Source: Erythrophleum ivorense (taxonomy: Eukaryota; Streptophyta; Magnoliopsida; Fabales; Fabaceae). Taken from it: a stretch of 64,000 bases of DNA. The notes beneath the pieces were generated by a model. The model saw only the letters and a list, made by a program, of their open reading frames with translations, had not been told where the DNA came from and made no database searches. A program made the translations under genes and the position numbers. The stretch spans positions 13,002,556 through 13,066,555 of the forward strand of contig JAIUCV010000001.1 of NCBI GenBank assembly GCA_026724425.1. Direction: 5' to 3'. How positions within the stretch are numbered: the first letter of the stretch is position 1; each line of letters begins with the position of its first letter. Shown in pieces: positions 24,151 through 37,023 of the stretch.

Positions 24151-27100
24151 TGTAATATTTGGTTCTTCAAAAATATGAGAAAGCTTGAGAAACGTAATGT
24201 ACGGTTTCTCCATAAACGTATGAAAGTCACAGGATACAAAAGGAAGTTCCCTAGATAGAGTGATTTTAGGTCCAATAAAATTACAATAATATTCTAGACC
24301 TCAACTAATGAATTTAGGAAACCAGAGGTGCTAAAAAACTGAGCTAGAATAGCCAGATGGAATTTTACAAAAATGCAATGAAATGAAATGGCATTTGTGT
24401 AATTTTGGGAAATTTTTGGAATACTCCCAAGAGGGATTTTTAAATGAAAAATTTGAGCTCTCCGAGGTTCTCAGAGGCCCTAAATACCATAGGAAGCCCT
24501 GAGACAGTTAAAACCCTTCTGTGTATGTTTTCTAACATAAGTGAATTTGAACTTTAACATTTTTGTTCGAGAAGGTTTTGGCTCCAAATTGAGTGATTCC
24601 AAAGGAATTTTATAAGATTGAGGGCCTAAATTTTATGATAAAAAAGATGGTTTTAAAAAAGAAGCTAAAATGAATGGGAATGGAGATGCCAAGAAACGGG
24701 ACGTATATGGAATTTTATTATAACAATTTTATTAATTGCCTTCTTAAGTGGTGTATCCCCTCTCCTTCCCTCATATGACCTACCTTATTTCTACTTAAGA
24801 ACAGAAGGGAGACCAGGTGAGAAGGGAGGAAGAAGAAGAGAAAAATCCAAGGAAAAAGGTAAGAAAAGTGTAGAAATTCATGCTCATTCCTTTAATGAAC
24901 TCCTTCTCCTCCTTCTCCTCTTTCTTCTCATGGTTTTATTGAGGTATTTGGTTCTATTTTGAGCTCAAACTAGATGGGGAGAGTTCAAATTCAGAGGGGA
25001 GAAGTAAAGCAAAGGAAGAAGAATTTAAAGAAAGCTAGAAAACCAAGGTAAAGTGTTGTTTCCATGCTTGCTTCTTCTTGCCTCCATATATGTATGTTTC
25101 GGCCATTATGTGGATAGCCAAAAGGGATTGAGTTTTGAACCAAACCAAGAGTGAATCTTAGGAATTAGAGTGTAGGAAGCGAGAATATGCAAAGAGAACA
25201 AACAAACATTCTTGAATTTGCAAGATAGAAAAGTTAGGGGTTTATGGACATAACCTAAAATCTGATTCTATTCAAGAGTTCTTAAGCTAATATGAATTTT
25301 TGTATGAGTTGATAAGACCCCTAGAGAGCCTCCGATATGCATCTCCTATCCAAGAAGCAAAGAAAATTCCATAGGTCTCTAAAAGGGGTGTATGTCTCGA
25401 CATAGGGCAGAAGTGACACCTAGGGATAGTTTTAATTTCTTCCAAACCTAGATTTGCATCATATATGATGGGAGAGTATAAGAAGTCTTAGAAAAAAATT
25501 TAGAAAGCCTAGAAAGTGTGATAAAGGTGTAGGTTCCATATTGTGACTTAAAGAAGCAACATATAGCTAGGCTTCTCAAATTGATTGTGTGATGGCTCTA
25601 AGGAGTTTAAATGGAGTCAAAAACTATAGAATGGAGGAGAGAAAGAAGCCAAGATCATGAATTCTTAGTTTTGCTTCATTAGGTGCTTTATAGAACCATA
25701 ATTGAACCATATAAGTGCCAAAGTCATTCTAAAGTGTGTGTGGCATTAGCGATTGTTCCAAAAGTATAATTAAATCCCATTTGATGTGTTTAGGTCAAAG
25801 GAATCAAGCTACACCTCCTTGTAGGTATTTAGTTGAGGGAAAGGAAGAAATTCCAAAAAGAAAAGTATGTTCTTGCATATAAGATAGCTCTATCTCCTTT
25901 CTCTCATACATGCTTGGGTGTTTCCTCATCTTTAAATGTATATGTGTATGTTTGAGCCATGAAAATATTTTTAGCAAATATATATGCCATGGTGCCATGA
26001 TGCTTTGTCTATGTGCTTGAATGATGTTTTATGAACATGTTTTGGCTTGTATGAGCTTGATGAAGCCAAAAGTCCCTTGGCTAAGGTGAAGATGAGTCAA
26101 AAGTCCCTAAAAATGGGTGAGATAAAGCCAAAAGTCTCTAGAAGAGTGAGACTTAGTCAAAAGTCCTTTGAAAGTGGGTGAGGCAAGTCCAAAAGTCTCA
26201 AAAAAATGGGTGAGGATAAACTATTGTTTTGGTAAGCCTATGTATGATATATATGGCTTTTTGAATGTAAGAAATGTTCTATGTATGTTTATGAATTTCA
26301 AGATAGCCATGCATGCATTTATAGACTTGAAATTGCATCCATTATGTGTATTTGAAAGGTAGAAGAGTTATGGGGATTCCAAGAATCTTACTCTTCCCTC
26401 CTCATTACCTAACATGTCTAGATGGACCAAGTGAACTAAGAAATGGGAGCCACTAAGTTTGAATGAGAAAGATTGACAAATAAATTTATTATTTGTTCTT
26501 TTTGTAACCATAATGATGTCAAAGGATGTAATACCATGATGTATATGATACATAACCTTTTGAACATGTATAAATATATGAATATGTGATGTATATATGA
26601 GAATGGATAGCATTTGAATGATATGACATGATTTTGACATTGAAATGCAAGAATGGGAACGTTAAACTCTTATGTATAGCAACAAGTGAGATAGTAAAAT
26701 TATGGTGCATGGATATGTAGACCTTTTGAACAAGCTTAGTAGGTTATTTTCATGCTTTACCACGTGCTCAAATGGCTCTAGAAAGGTTAGAAGCTAAATT
26801 GAACCAATTTTGACCCTTAAGGAGGCATAAAAATGCCATTATGCAACCCTACATCACAAACTGACCAAATGGATAAATTTTCTCATAAAATTTGGCATGT
26901 ATATAAATCTCATCTAGATCTTTTAGGGAAGCTAAAGGCTAGACTATTTGGAGCTCTAGAGAATTAGTTATGATTTTTCAAATTTCATATTAGAAATTTG
27001 GATTGGTTTGTACACTATTTATATGGTCAGTTTAGTTTTCTATGTCATTCATGGTCAAATGTGGTCCAATGAATGTGAAATTTTATAGGCCTAAACTATA

Positions 27101-27651
27101 CATTGCTAGTGAATTGTAGCAACTAGAAGCACCTCATTTGGAGGTCTAAGCAAAGTGTTATGAATTTTTGAAGTTATGGAATAGTATAAGTAGTACAGCA
27201 GTACGTTTGTTACTATTTCATCTATTTTCAATAGTTAGATGTGTCTATTTTGGTCTGGACTTATTTTTATTATCAAGTTAACATTTGTAGCTTTCTAGAA
27301 TGTTATAGTGTGCTTGATTTTGAATTTTTTAGAATTAATTATGATTTTCCAAAATTGACACCAAAAATCTAGCAGCAAAACCCGAGACTAAAATGGAGTT
27401 TTTGTGTATGTATAAGACAAACCCAAGAGTCTTGTGACATTTTGAGATGGTTTTGAGTTGTATGTCTGCATTTTAATTGGATAATGAGTTGGGTGAGTTC
27501 ATATGGTCCATGAGACACAAGATGAAATTTTTAAGTGCTACACAACGCAAATATTACAATATTTTAATCAAATTTTTCTTGAAACCTTGCTACACTAAAG
27601 GAATGAAATGAGATAATGGAATGAAAAAAGCTAGTTAAATATGGTGTTACA
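24151..27651 (+). mobile_element. Solo LTR, + orientation, 3501 bp
   Basis: It begins TGTAATATTT and ends ATGGTGTTACA. Flanks are CTTCT (24146-24150) and CTTTT (27652-27656), a TSD with one transition. It shares with the other + copies the inverted repeat near its start (24186-24220), donor-like sites at 24859 and 25048 (189 bp apart), the array of CCAAAAGTC repeats (26040-26225) and the hairpin (26373-26389). It has many more C-to-T type differences than the 53461 copy, which suggests it is older. Confidence 0.9.
26040..26225 (+). repeat. Direct-repeat array, about six units
   Basis: Words GCCAAAAGTCCC / GTCAAAAGTCC followed by GGGTGAG repeat about every 30-35 bp, as in the other LTRs. Confidence 0.85.
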
Positions 27652-27656
27652 CTTTT

Positions 27657-27930
27657 CATCACTTTTCATAGCCTTATCTCAAATCTAACCTCGTATAAAA
27701 ATATCGATATTACATTAGCCATACCTTTGTAACACCAAATACCTAGATTCAATATAGTTCCATCAACTAGTTATTCTTGAACAAGTTATAAAGGGTAAAA
27801 TAATACATGCCTTATGTTTACATTAGGTTAAAAAGACAAAGAATGATTAATTAATATGGAGCCATCAAATTGGCCAAACTAGTAAGCAACAAGAGATGCA
27901 TGCATTATATGGATAGAAAGCAAATGGCTA
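27657..27930. other. Left flank of the host gene island
   Basis: After the LTR and its TSD comes AT-rich single-looking DNA. TGTAACACCAAATACC near 27728 resembles the left end of - LTRs, but the following sequence does not, so it may be a stub. It contains no gene. Confidence 0.3.
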
Positions 27931-28575
27931 AGACCATTTAATATGATGGTTTGTATCCTTAAATGTTGCAATCCATGTTCTTTAATGCCATAAATAATAA
28001 GAACATAATGCCATAAATGATTTCTAATTCCATAAAAAGTTCACATTCATATAAATTTCAAAATAAAATTTAGTTCATATTTTGACATTCCAAGACTCAA
28101 ATACCACAATAAATTGCCAAGAAAAATAATAATTATTGTATAATTAATACCCTATGGATCTCTTCCTCACCATAGACATTATACAATTCTTTTTAAATTT
28201 GGAGTAAACTTCAAAGTAATGGCAAAATCTTCAACCATCAATTTGGCTTGCACAACCATTTAATACAGCAATTTATATCTTTAAATGTTGCAATCTATGA
28301 TCATTAATGCCATAAAATAGAACAATTTAAAGCCATAAAAGATTTCTAATTCCATAAATAATTAGCATTCATATGCATTTAATAATGAAATTCATTTCAT
28401 ATTATGATATTTTAAGACGTAAAAACCACAATAAATTCCCATGACAAAATTAATTGTTGTATAAATAATACCTTATGGATCTCTTCTTCACCATAAAAAT
28501 TATACATCTCTTTGAAATTCAGTGTGTTAAGAAACTTCAAAGGAATGATGAAGATTTCAACCATCAATTTGGCAT
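27931..28575 (+). repeat. Tandem duplication of the promoter and exon 1 start of the peptide gene (~322-bp unit)
   Basis: Unit 1 is about 27931-28251 and unit 2 about 28252-28575. Matching landmarks are CCATTTAATA, TTAAATGTTGCAATC (27959 and 28281), TTTCTAATTCCATAAA, CACAATAAATT, TATGGATCTCTTC (28153 and 28474) and TCAACCATCAATTTGGC. The spacing between pairs is 321-326 bases. Divergence is substantial (roughly 20-25% by eye, with small indels), so the event is old. Unit 1 ends inside the copy of exon 1, leaving a 14-codon frame from ATG 28219 that stops at 28263. Confidence 0.85.
28460..28467 (+). promoter_or_regulatory. Candidate TATA box of the peptide gene
   Basis: TATAAATA lies 85 bases upstream of the first ATG, a usual plant distance with a transcription start about 30 bases downstream. 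The duplicated unit upstream has the weaker TATAATTA at the matching place. Confidence 0.55.
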
Positions 28576-29633
28576 GCCTTATTTTGTTTTTGCTTATAGC
28601 ATCAGGTAACTCATTTATGTATTACCTTTTTTATGTCCCTCCCATTTCATCAATGAATGGTTGATATAAATTATAATAAGGTAAAACTACATATAATCTT
28701 AAATTTTAGCATGATTACAACTTTGAAACACAACCTTCAAAATGTAACATTTTACTCTTCTAATTGGTGGAAAAAAATAAAATTGTTACATAATGATTAA
28801 ATTTATTTAAAAAAGTCAAGTAATTGTTGTGTGATACTTATGTCTCTATTATCCTGTCGAAGCATCATCCTACATAATTTTGATTGGAATTTTCCTTAAA
28901 TTTCTAAGAAATTAGTTTTAATTAATTTGTAATATATTTACCTTTCACGATAATCTTAAGAATATAAAGTATTACATTTTAATGTTTGTATACAAAAATT
29001 AGATCAAATTATAATTCAGTCAGTTATATGTATTTTTCAAAAGCCAAAAAGAAGACTATGCACACTTGTGTACAATATGTTTGATTACACATAAAATGCA
29101 TAGTTTATAGAAATTGATGTAGTCCTTTATTTTAATTAATGAAATTTATGAGAAGTAATTAAGTTATATGTAAATAATCCCTTGATATATCACGCTTCCG
29201 TGAAATAATGAACCCATTAACACTAGCAGATTACTTCTACATAATTTGAAGTTTGTGTTCTATTATCAAGTTTTAAAGATCAAACATTATCTATACATGA
29301 CCTAAAGTTCTAGAAAGTTTTGTATAATTTAGCTTTAATGAAATTTGTGAGAAATAATCAAGTAGTATTTGCTGCATGGTTTTCATGGAAATATTAGTAA
29401 AATTAACTAATAAAACAAGATAAGAAATTGCAGGTTGGAGATCAAGAGCACTAACTAAATTAGGTGGTGCAACAACAAATGTCGATCCCAATAAAGCATG
29501 CTCTACTTATATTGATTGTGAGTCTTATCACTTTTGCGGCAAAGAACCCATTGGATGTTATGTTAAATGTATTAATGGTAGTTGCCAATGTGTTTGTCCC
29601 AAGTTTGGAAAGGACCTTTTTAACAAACCATGA
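28545..29633 (+). CDS. Two-exon secreted cysteine-rich peptide gene (defensin-like/NCR-type architecture)
   Basis: Exon 1 is 28545-28605 and exon 2 is 29434-29633. The intron (28606-29433, 828 bp) starts GTAACT and ends TTGCAG. The phase-1 junction keeps the frame, and the joined length of 261 bases gives exactly 86 residues plus a TGA stop. Residues 1-20 (MMKISTINLACLILFLLIAS) look like a signal peptide, so the product should enter the secretory pathway. The mature part has eight cysteines spaced C-x5-C-x5-C-x6-C-x3-C-x4-C-x-C-x-C, including C-x3-C (GCYVKC), C-x-C and a G-x-C word (NGSCQC), as in CS-alpha-beta defensin-like folds. An intron directly after the signal peptide is the normal layout of plant defensin-like, NCR and SCR-like genes. 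Two ATGs are adjacent; I chose the first. The exact family and target are not known. It could be an antimicrobial, signalling or symbiosis peptide. It is intact, unlike everything else in the window. Confidence 0.72.
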
Positions 29634-31951
29634 ATGCTTTTCTTTTCAAACTAAAAAACTGCCATCCTATATGTGGTGTATTATGTTATTTCATCTAATA
29701 ATGAGATGATCCAATACATTTCATATTATCTCTATATTCTATTCAGTATTAGAGCTCCCAACATGAGCCAATTCATTAAACTCTACTAAATGATAGGATT
29801 GGGTGTGGAAAATGCAGAATACAAATTGAATAGTGTGTTTTACCCCATTCTAATTATGACAAATTATAAGCTTAATTTGTTTATACCAAAATATCCTCAA
29901 ATTTATAAAACAATTATTTTTAAAATGTCATAAAATTTTAGTAGAAATTAATTAATCATTATAAACAAAATCACTTTCACAAGATAGTTTTTTTAATATG
30001 AAAATTTAGCCAACTAAAAGATAATACATTTTAGAATGAATTAAGCTTATTCTTCTAAACCAAAAAAAAAATTATATTAAAATAAAATTTTAAGTGATAT
30101 TTTTTTTCATAAGAATAATTTTTATAAAAATTCAACATTGCCCTTGAGATTATATTAGTCAACGTGGGTTTAGTTTCAAGAGAAGCAATATTATTAAATC
30201 ATATTTCCAAAAAAAAAAAAGAACAATTATCCATATTTTTATTTCTCTTGTTGCTCACAACAATTTTTCTAGGTTATATTACAAACTTGGATGGTTACTT
30301 GACCTATAAACCATTGTATCAATTTTTTGTAAGTTAATAAGCATGATAAGTTATGAATAAAACTCACAAAAGTTAGCATAAAAAAAAAAGTTGTAAAAGG
30401 CGGTAGTGGGCAAGTTCCTTGACTAAGCCCTACCCTTCTTTCAAATCTCAACGATTAGTTGTAGCAACTATAAGGTCATGCTTCAAGATGCTTAAGTTTC
30501 CTATCTATTGTATGAAAAGAATTCAATATCACATATTGACCATTGAGTGCTTTGGAATTTGAATTACCGTCATTGTGAGGCTTAAGCTCTTAAGACCTTT
30601 TTATTTTCTTACTAAACACTAAAGAGTAAAACACCTAATGCGATTGTTACTTAAACAACACACATCCTAGCTACTTAAAGGCACTAGCTCTAAAGTTTGA
30701 GCTTTCTAAAGTATAACCTTAACATAATTACTAGATGCAACAAACAAAGTTGTTGAAACATACCTAAAGACACTAGCTCAAACTATAATAACTAATAAAA
30801 AAATTATTGAGCCTTTTAAAGTTTATTTTACACATGCCAATTTCAATCCTCTTAGTTTCTTGGGAAATTGACAATGTCAATTTTAAAGAGTGAGACACAA
30901 TGTGTGCAAATGTACATAAGCGATAAACCTTACAATGTGCGTAGCTCCTATATACATTATGTCTATCTCTTCCAAAAATTAACATTCTCAATTTCCTAAA
31001 AAATTAAGAGGATCTAAATCCCTTACATGCATATATATCTCATCAACCTTCACTATCATATTTGGAGGATACTTAAAACTAACAATCATTGGAATCTATT
31101 TTGCAGTTCAACCAAACAACTCAAATCCCAATTCAACTTTTTTTTGGGAATAAGCTAAGGGGCTAAAATTTAAGAAGCACAAAACTAGTAGCATTTGGCA
31201 ATTCAGTTATTTCAAATACACACCATAGCTTCACAAATTTTTTGTGCATATACCAAACCACTTATACTAAGATCATTCTTTAAATTCTTTTACATAATTC
31301 TCAATACTTTTAGATAAAATACAATTATTCTACTTTGATTTGACTATTTTTTGAGGTTGCTTAAACATACATAATAAGTAAAAAAGAAAAAGCAACCACA
31401 TAAAGACTTAACTAACAAGATGACAATGGACAACACATTTTCACTACCTTGTAGGAAATTTATTATTCCCTAACATAACCAATTAGAACATAAAAAATAT
31501 ATCAATTGTTATTTCCACAGCTTGGCTAGAGAAGGACACTCTATTAAGCAAGATGAAGAGTTAAGAAAAATTCTTTCAAAATTTGCTATCATGTTCTCCA
31601 ACAAAATTATAACAAGTGAACACTTTGTATAACTTAACTTTACATTATTAATTCTTTAAAAAATAGTTTTTCCACATGTCATAATTTTATTTAAAAATAT
31701 CATAGCAACCACTAAACAACTAAACCTAAATTGGAATTAACAAACATTCTTGCACATATCATAACTATTAGAAAACATTATAGCAAACACTAAAACACTG
31801 TATCTTCCATTAAGTAATATCAGATGATGCACCTTGAAAAGGATTGAAAAAAAGAATATGATAGTAGCAAGAATATATATTTATAGCAATAATCACTCCT
31901 CATTTGAGCACATTAAAGAGACCAACTAGACAACTTCCATCATGGGTGCAT
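29634..31951. other. Unassigned AT-rich flank right of the peptide gene
   Basis: Very AT-rich sequence with A/T runs (30061-30110, 30210-30220, 30380-30390). A short open piece of about 36 codons near 31518-31640 reads LAREGHSIKQDEELRKIL after a TATTTCCACAG acceptor-like sequence. It could be a stray exon, but I do not recognise it. Words of the type CACTAGCTC recur near 30670 and 30770. TGCAT at 31947-31951 is the target site of the next LTR. Confidence 0.35.
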
Positions 31952-32497
31952 TGTAATGTCCGATTTTTCTTAAAAGGCCCTAAAACATAAGATTTTCAAA
32001 GGAAGTTTTAAAATTTGAATGGGTAACAAACAAATGAAATTAGAGTAATAATCAAGACCCCTAAAAATAATGATTTAAGGGTTGAATTACCCAAAAACTT
32101 GAGCCAGACGAGCTAAGAAAATTTGTAAAAGAAAGTTGGGGTATTTTCGTAATTTTTGAAAAATTTGGAAAACTCATAGGAGGGCTTTTTAATAAAAAAA
32201 TTTGAGCTTTTTGAGGTTCTTAGAGACCCTAAAAACCATAAGGACTCCCAAGACAGTTGAAACCCCTGCAGTAAGTGATTTTAACCGTCAATTAATCGAA
32301 ACTTTAACCAAATAGTTTGGAATGGTTTTAAATCTATTTTAAGTGAAACTAAAGTAAATTTATAAGATTGAGAACCTAAATATTATGATAAAAAAGATGA
32401 ATTTCGATAAGGAGTTGAATTGAAGCCAAATGGAGAAAACATAGTTTAGGGACTAAAATGAAAAGTGAAAGAGTATGTATAACTTTACTTTTTGTCT

Positions 32498-32503
32498 TAT
32501 AAA
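32498..32503 (+). promoter_or_regulatory. Candidate TATA box of the ancient LTR
   Basis: CTTATAAATCACG lies 127 bp upstream of the first donor-like site. The solo LTR at 53461 has TTTATAAGTCACG 124 bp upstream of its own. The conserved placement suggests the LTR promoter. Confidence 0.5.
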
Positions 32504-34365
32504 TCACGTCCAACCACTTGCTCCAACTCTCCCCATCAATGCTTGCTAGTTTAGATAGAACCAAGGGAGAGCTCCAAGGATGCACGAGAGGAGGGGGAAA
32601 AGAAGAAGAAAGACCAAGAAAAAGGTAAAAATCCAAGACTATCTCATGCTTCTTCCTTCCTTAGGCATGTCCTTCCCTTTCTCCTCTCTTTTCCCATGAT
32701 TTTGCTGCACTAATTGAGGATGAAATAAGAATGATTCAATAAGAAGAGGAAAGGAATTAAAAGGAAGCATAGAAGCCTAGAAAATACTTCCGAAAAAGCT
32801 TTAAACCAAGGTAAGATACATGGCTTTCTTTTGCTTCTTCTGGATGTTTTCTTCATGGGAATTTCATCCAAAATATGATCCATTGAGGAGAGAATTAATT
32901 CTAGTCTTAGGAAGGTAGGAGGGAGGGTTTTTGTCATACCATATGATTTCTAGCATTCAATTTCTTTATTCAAGAGGGATTACTCATGCTATTAAAGGGA
33001 ATTCAAGAAATACACGAAAATAATGAATTTAATAGCATTATGTCGAGGTTCAAATTTTCAATTTGCATTATGTGGGCCCCGTGAACTTTCCAACAACATT
33101 TTCTACTCATTTACCACTTATGCAAGTTACAAATATTCCAAAATATCACATAATCCATAGGTTCAAGATAAAAAAACCCAAAATTAACCCATTCATCTTA
33201 AATTCCATGGTGGCAGATTTTTAAGGCAATTTTGAAAACTCATAACTAAATCTAGAAAACTCAAAATCTACTCAACCATAGCTTCCTAGAAAGCTAAAGG
33301 TTAACCTTAAGTTAAAAATAATTCCAAGCCTTGAACACATCATTTGGATCATGTTTGATAATAGAAAATATGCAAAGGTCAGACTACCCAGTATTACTAA
33401 TACAACTTACTAATATAAATTTCAAAAATATACAATTAATTCCACAAAAATTGAATCCTGGCACACTATACTAATTCTTAAAGTTACAAATGTTAACTAG
33501 AGGAAAAAAATATTTCTAGATCAATCCAAGAGCATTTAGGCCTTAGAAATTGATGAAATAATAACATAGGTCTAACTGTGTGCTTGGAACATAATAGTAA
33601 CTTTAAAAATTCATATCTCCCTTTTAGACATTTAAATGAGGTAATTCTAGTTGACACAAGTCATTAGGAAGGTCTAGTTTCTCTTTATAAAATTTCATAG
33701 CCATTGGACATTGTTTGCCCTATGAATGATAGAGATCTATTTTCAGACCAAATGAATAGTAACACTAACAATTTCAGAAATTTTAGCCAACTTCAAAAAT
33801 TTACCAAAAATTCCACAAACCCCCAAATAATGTACATTTTAGCTTCTAAAAAAATTTTCAACAAGATTTAGATTTATGCTAAATTTCAGACCAAGAAGAG
33901 CCAATTTGGACAGAATGTGCTATAACTCACCGAATTGGTCAAGTTTGGCTCTCATAATGCACCAACTTGGTCCAAATGGCTTCCTTTTGGATTTGGCACC
34001 TCTTGGGCTAGTTTAAAAGCATAAATACAACTTATATGAACTGTATAAGTGGTCTCAAATCTCATGCATCTCATTTTAACTATTTTACATCCAATAATAC
34101 ACTAGTAATCATAAGCCATACAATGTATAAATCTCACATTTGCATTACTTTAGTGTTAATTATAGTTCTTACAACATTCATACATGATTTAACATTTGCT
34201 CAAGTGCTTACTACTTAAAAATAATATGTGCATGTCCATTTTGCCATTCAATTATAAACAAAACAACTTAATTGTTAAAGTGTAGCTTGTCAAGTCCTTT
34301 GGCTTGCATTTCTTACTTCTTAAGTATCACCTAAGCATATTAAGATGAAGGAGGGAAATGGGAGT

Positions 34366-34382
34366 GAGATTCTTAAAATCTC
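34366..34382. repeat. Conserved LTR hairpin, variant stem (GAGATT ... AATCTC)
   Basis: GAGATT CTTAA AATCTC: six pairs remain although the loop-side bases have changed relative to other copies. Confidence 0.7.
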
Positions 34383-34509
34383 AATAGCTCATACACTTAT
34401 TCACACACACATTCATGATATACCTATATCAAAAGCACAAGTATGGAGGAGAACCCAATCATAAAGCATACAAAACCATATTTTTATGCCACATTCTCTT
34501 ATTAAATTC

Positions 34510-34705
34510 AACCATGAACTCAAGGGACTTTTAGTTTTACGTCATCCTATTTCTAAGACTTTTGGATTTGCCTTACTCTTGGTTTAGGGACTTTTGATTT
34601 GGCCTTACTCTTTCAAGAGACTTTTGGCCTTGTCTCACCCATGCCTTGAGACTTTTGACATCTCCTCACCCACATTAAGGGACTTTTGGCATCACCTCAC
34701 CCTTA
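34510..34705 (-). repeat. Direct-repeat array, six units
   Basis: GGGACTTTTAG/TTGG..CTCACCC units, as in the neighbouring LTRs. Confidence 0.85.
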
Positions 34706-37023
34706 TGAGCCATTTGTTATAATTAAAACCAGTCAAGAAGATACATTTGTATCAATGCAACATCAAGCATCAAGTGGCATGTTCTCAAATTACAAAAGCG
34801 CATATATGCACACAATGACATATATATACCCAAGAATGCAAGGAGAATGAGGTGGAGAGCTACCTTGAAACTTATACAAGCTTTTTTTTGTCTTACTCCT
34901 TCCCTCTTTTGGTTCCACAAGTACACTTAGGTGGGTTAAGATTCTCTTGGCCTAAACATCACAAATAACAGAAAATTATACTCTTGAAGCAAGCCAAGAC
35001 ATTAAATTCATTCTTAAGAGCATACTTGATTCCATAAGTCACATAATGGTTCCATAAATGGCCTATTGAAGCAATCCTTATAATTTAAGTTCTAGGCTCT
35101 ATTTTCTTCTCATTTCTAGACCTCTTGACCTCATTCAAAGTTCTTGGAGCCGTCATCTATTAACTTGTAAGAGCCTAGACATATGCTACTTCATAAGGCT
35201 CTATTATGGAAGCCATTGCCCTATCTCCTAATCCAAGGCTTCTAAATTTTTTCCAAGGGTTCCTCCTACCTTCTACCGTCATATGAAGTCTCAATCGAAG
35301 GTTAGAACAATTTAAAACACTTTCAAACCCTTTCAAGTAGCCTAGGCCGAGACATACACACTAGGAAGAGTTCATGGAGCTTTTGATTTTTCCTTAATAG
35401 GAAGGTCACTTGGGAGGCTTTCTAGAGGTCTTAAGAGCTTAATGGAACACTTACATAGCCTAGGAAATTCATGAATCAAAACAAATTTCACAAACCATTC
35501 AAGAGTTCTACACTTTCTTAACTTATATTCTATTGATTTTTCTTGCAATTTCTTAGCATATTCTACTTTCCTATGATCTAAAACCCTAGTTCCTCTCTTG
35601 TTTTTGGTAAAAAAAATCTTCTCCTCCCTTAGTTCTATTCTTGGCTGAAAATAGCACAAAGGAGGAGCAAGGATAAGAAGCAACAAAAGGCAAGAGTTAC
35701 CTTGGATTTAAGCTTGCTTCCAAGTGCTTTGCTTCTTAGTTTGCTTTTCCTTAAGGAACTCAAACTATGCCCCTCTGTTCTGGACTCAAAATAGAACCAT
35801 TTCATTCAATAAAACCATAGAAAGAAAGTTTGGAAGAAGAAAGAGCATGAAAATCCTTGAATTTGCCTACCTTCTTCCTTGTTTTCTTCCTCCTCTTGTG
35901 CATCCAAGATGCTACTTCTCTTTTATGTTGTTGAGCAGAGGAAAGTCGACCTAAAGAAGGTAGAAGAAAGGGCGTGAATCTTATGGAAGGTTCAAGAATA
36001 ATCTATTTACAAAAATTCTAATTTTACCCTTCCGTAATGACATTTCCATTTTAGCTTTGTTTTAGCTCCTTTTTGAAAACACCTTTTTCATCATGAAATT
36101 TAGATTCCAATTTAATAAAATGTCTTTGAAATCACTCAAATTAGAGCTAAAATCTTTCTGAATGAATCTGTCAAAGTTTGGGCTCACCATTGTTGAAAAA
36201 TGTACACTAGAGGGGCTTTAACTGTCTCAGAGCTTCCCATAATTTTCGGGGCCCTTGAGAACCCTGAACAACTCAAAATTTTCATTTAAAAAACCCTCAT
36301 GTGAGTTTTCCAAAAATTATGCATAATTATGAAAATGCCATTACGTTTCGTCAAAATCCATAACAATTTCGTTTTACAGTCCTAGCTTCATTTTTCTTTC
36401 TATCTGAGCTTAGGATTATTATTTTTAAAAGCCTAGGATACTGCCCAAATTTTTTGGGATATTATCTAACTTATTTCAAGGGACTTGCTTTTATATGGCT
36501 CATTTTGTCTTTTTACGAAATTTATCGTTCATTATAGTTTTAGAGTAAGAGAAGTAAGAAAATTTAAGATTATGAACTTTGGGGTCTTGAGATAAAAAAT
36601 AAAATCTAATTTTTTCTATAGACATTCTAACTTATGTAAGACTTTGTATGAGTCCAATATACCTTTAGGAAGTTTTACATGAGCCATTTTCCTTAAGAAA
36701 AAAATCAAGCAAACCTTAGGCTCCATTTCTAGTGCTATGTCTTAGACTCAAAGGGGTTTTTGCACCTAGGGAGAGTTTTTTTTTTTAATTTCAAGGGTAT
36801 AAAAGGCTTAGATATGAATTATAAGTGTTAAAGGAACTAATGAATTGAATTTAAAAAGCTTGATTTGAGATATGGTAATTTTAGGTTCCATTTAGACATA
36901 AAGAGGCAACCTAAAGTTTGGCTCTCTAGATTGAGTTTATGGTGGATTCAATGAGTTTATATAGAGCCATATGGTCTAGGAAGAATGAGAATTGGGAGCT
37001 AAGAGCATGATTTCAAGTGGTTG

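Larger units (their letters stand above)
32932..36536 (-). mobile_element. Solo LTR, - orientation, 3605 bp, nested
   Basis: It begins TGTCATACCA and ends CATTATA (terminal CA changed to TA). Both flanks are GTTTT (32927-32931 and 36537-36541). It is collinear with the LTRs of the complete element: GCATTATGTCGAGG near 33040, hairpin at 34366-34382, repeat array at 34510-34705 and the GGGGCCCTTGAGAACCC block near 36249. There is no internal coding region. It is inserted in the U3/R part of the ancient LTR. Confidence 0.88.

Noticed and set aside
28219..28263. Second copy of the peptide gene
   Set aside because: Only the promoter and the first 36 or so bases of exon 1 are copied. There is no cysteine exon nearby and a stop follows after 14 codons.
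30380..30470. SINE-like segment next to an A run (GGCGGTAGTGGGCAAG)
   Set aside because: No A box or B box of a Pol III promoter and no flanking duplication could be seen.
31510..31640. Possible exon with LAREGHSIKQDEELRKIL
   Set aside because: Only ~36 open codons with no partner exon and no recognised family. It is mentioned in the flank entry but not called.
35372..35686. Open frame with RPLESLPSDLPIKEKSK, echoed at 21563-21820 and 47641-47871
   Set aside because: The similarity between the three is that of the LTR DNA itself (same position in each - LTR), and the frames differ in length with indels. I judged it non-coding LTR sequence, though a very small LTR-encoded peptide is not formally excluded.
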